From assembly GCF_014698835.1 (NCBI RefSeq), contig NZ_JACJTU010000003.1:1-64000 (forward strand): a stretch of 64,000 nucleotides of DNA. Direction: 5' to 3'. Source of the stretch: Nostoc paludosum FACHB-159. GTDB lineage: Bacteria > Cyanobacteriota > Cyanobacteriia > Cyanobacteriales > Nostocaceae. The notes beneath the pieces are model-generated. The model was given only the letters and a program-made list of their open reading frames with translations, ran no database searches and was not told where the DNA came from. Every line of letters starts with the position of its first letter. The first letter of the stretch is position 1. Position numbers and translations under genes: made by a program. Positions 63,995-64,000 of the stretch are shown here, piece after piece.

Positions 63995-64000
63995 GGGATA

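Overview
The window reads as chromosomal DNA of a filamentous, heterocyst-type cyanobacterium (Nostoc/Anabaena group). Three things point there. The photosystem II assembly lipoprotein Psb27 and many cyanobacterium-specific conserved proteins are encoded. The octamer GCGATCGC (HIP1) recurs throughout, inside and outside genes. Gaps between genes are filled with the short heptameric repeats (GGGGATT, AGTTAGG, GGGCATT and AATTCGT types) and GTAGAGACG-type palindromes typical of Nostocales. Identification of genus is inference.

Layout. 1-1.9 kb: a decaying patch holding N- and C-terminal remnants of a large helicase and an IS630-family element. 2-6.8 kb: a four-gene chaperone/usher-type locus (two secreted pilin-like proteins, a PapD-like chaperone, an 893-residue usher-like outer-membrane protein). 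7-13.5 kb: a Uma2 nuclease-fold protein, the intact 1492-residue IF2N-helicase, and a histone-deacetylase-family enzyme. 14-20.7 kb: MscS channel, metallo-beta-lactamase-like protein, VOC protein, SLH-domain protein, alpha/beta hydrolase and a membrane Ser/Thr kinase. 20.8-24 kb: leuC-leuD, a repeat-rich gap with a 16-copy 21-bp tandem array, and tRNA-Val(UAC). 24.2-36.4 kb: rnr-ubiX operon, a structured gene-free 1.2 kb, a two-gene family of small conserved proteins, clpP, a DUF255 thioredoxin-like protein, mobA, a GHL10-like protein and psb27. 36.6-37.8 kb: cofH.

38.3-45.8 kb looks like a metal-acquisition island. It holds a CbtB-like membrane peptide, an Ig-like membrane protein, a Tat-exported multicopper oxidase, a lipoprotein joining a helix-hairpin-helix to an EfeO/imelysin-like domain, a ferritin-like protein, an FTR1 permease and a FecB/BtuF-like binding lipoprotein. 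A workable reading is oxidation of Fe(II) by the oxidase, uptake by FTR1 helped by the lipoprotein, and storage in the ferritin-like protein. 46.4-60 kb carries polA, a PEP-CTERM-like secreted protein, HAD phosphatase, a catalytic-domain-less ArgRS-like protein, a Crp-family regulator, a PstS-like binding protein, a divergent methyltransferase/LysR pair and a U32 peptidase-family protein. 60-64 kb has an unrecognised conserved-looking gene, a second Uma2 protein and an ABC exporter whose N-terminus is separated from the rest by an apparent frameshift in a run of nine A.

No CRISPR array, rRNA, prophage or classical defence island is visible. The most distinctive features are the chaperone/usher locus, the iron island, the IF2N-helicase with its decayed duplicate, in-frame insertions of intergenic repeats in coding sequence, a Yfr1-like motif between two genes, and the homopolymer break in the ABC exporter. 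All calls are from reading the sequence; no database search was run.
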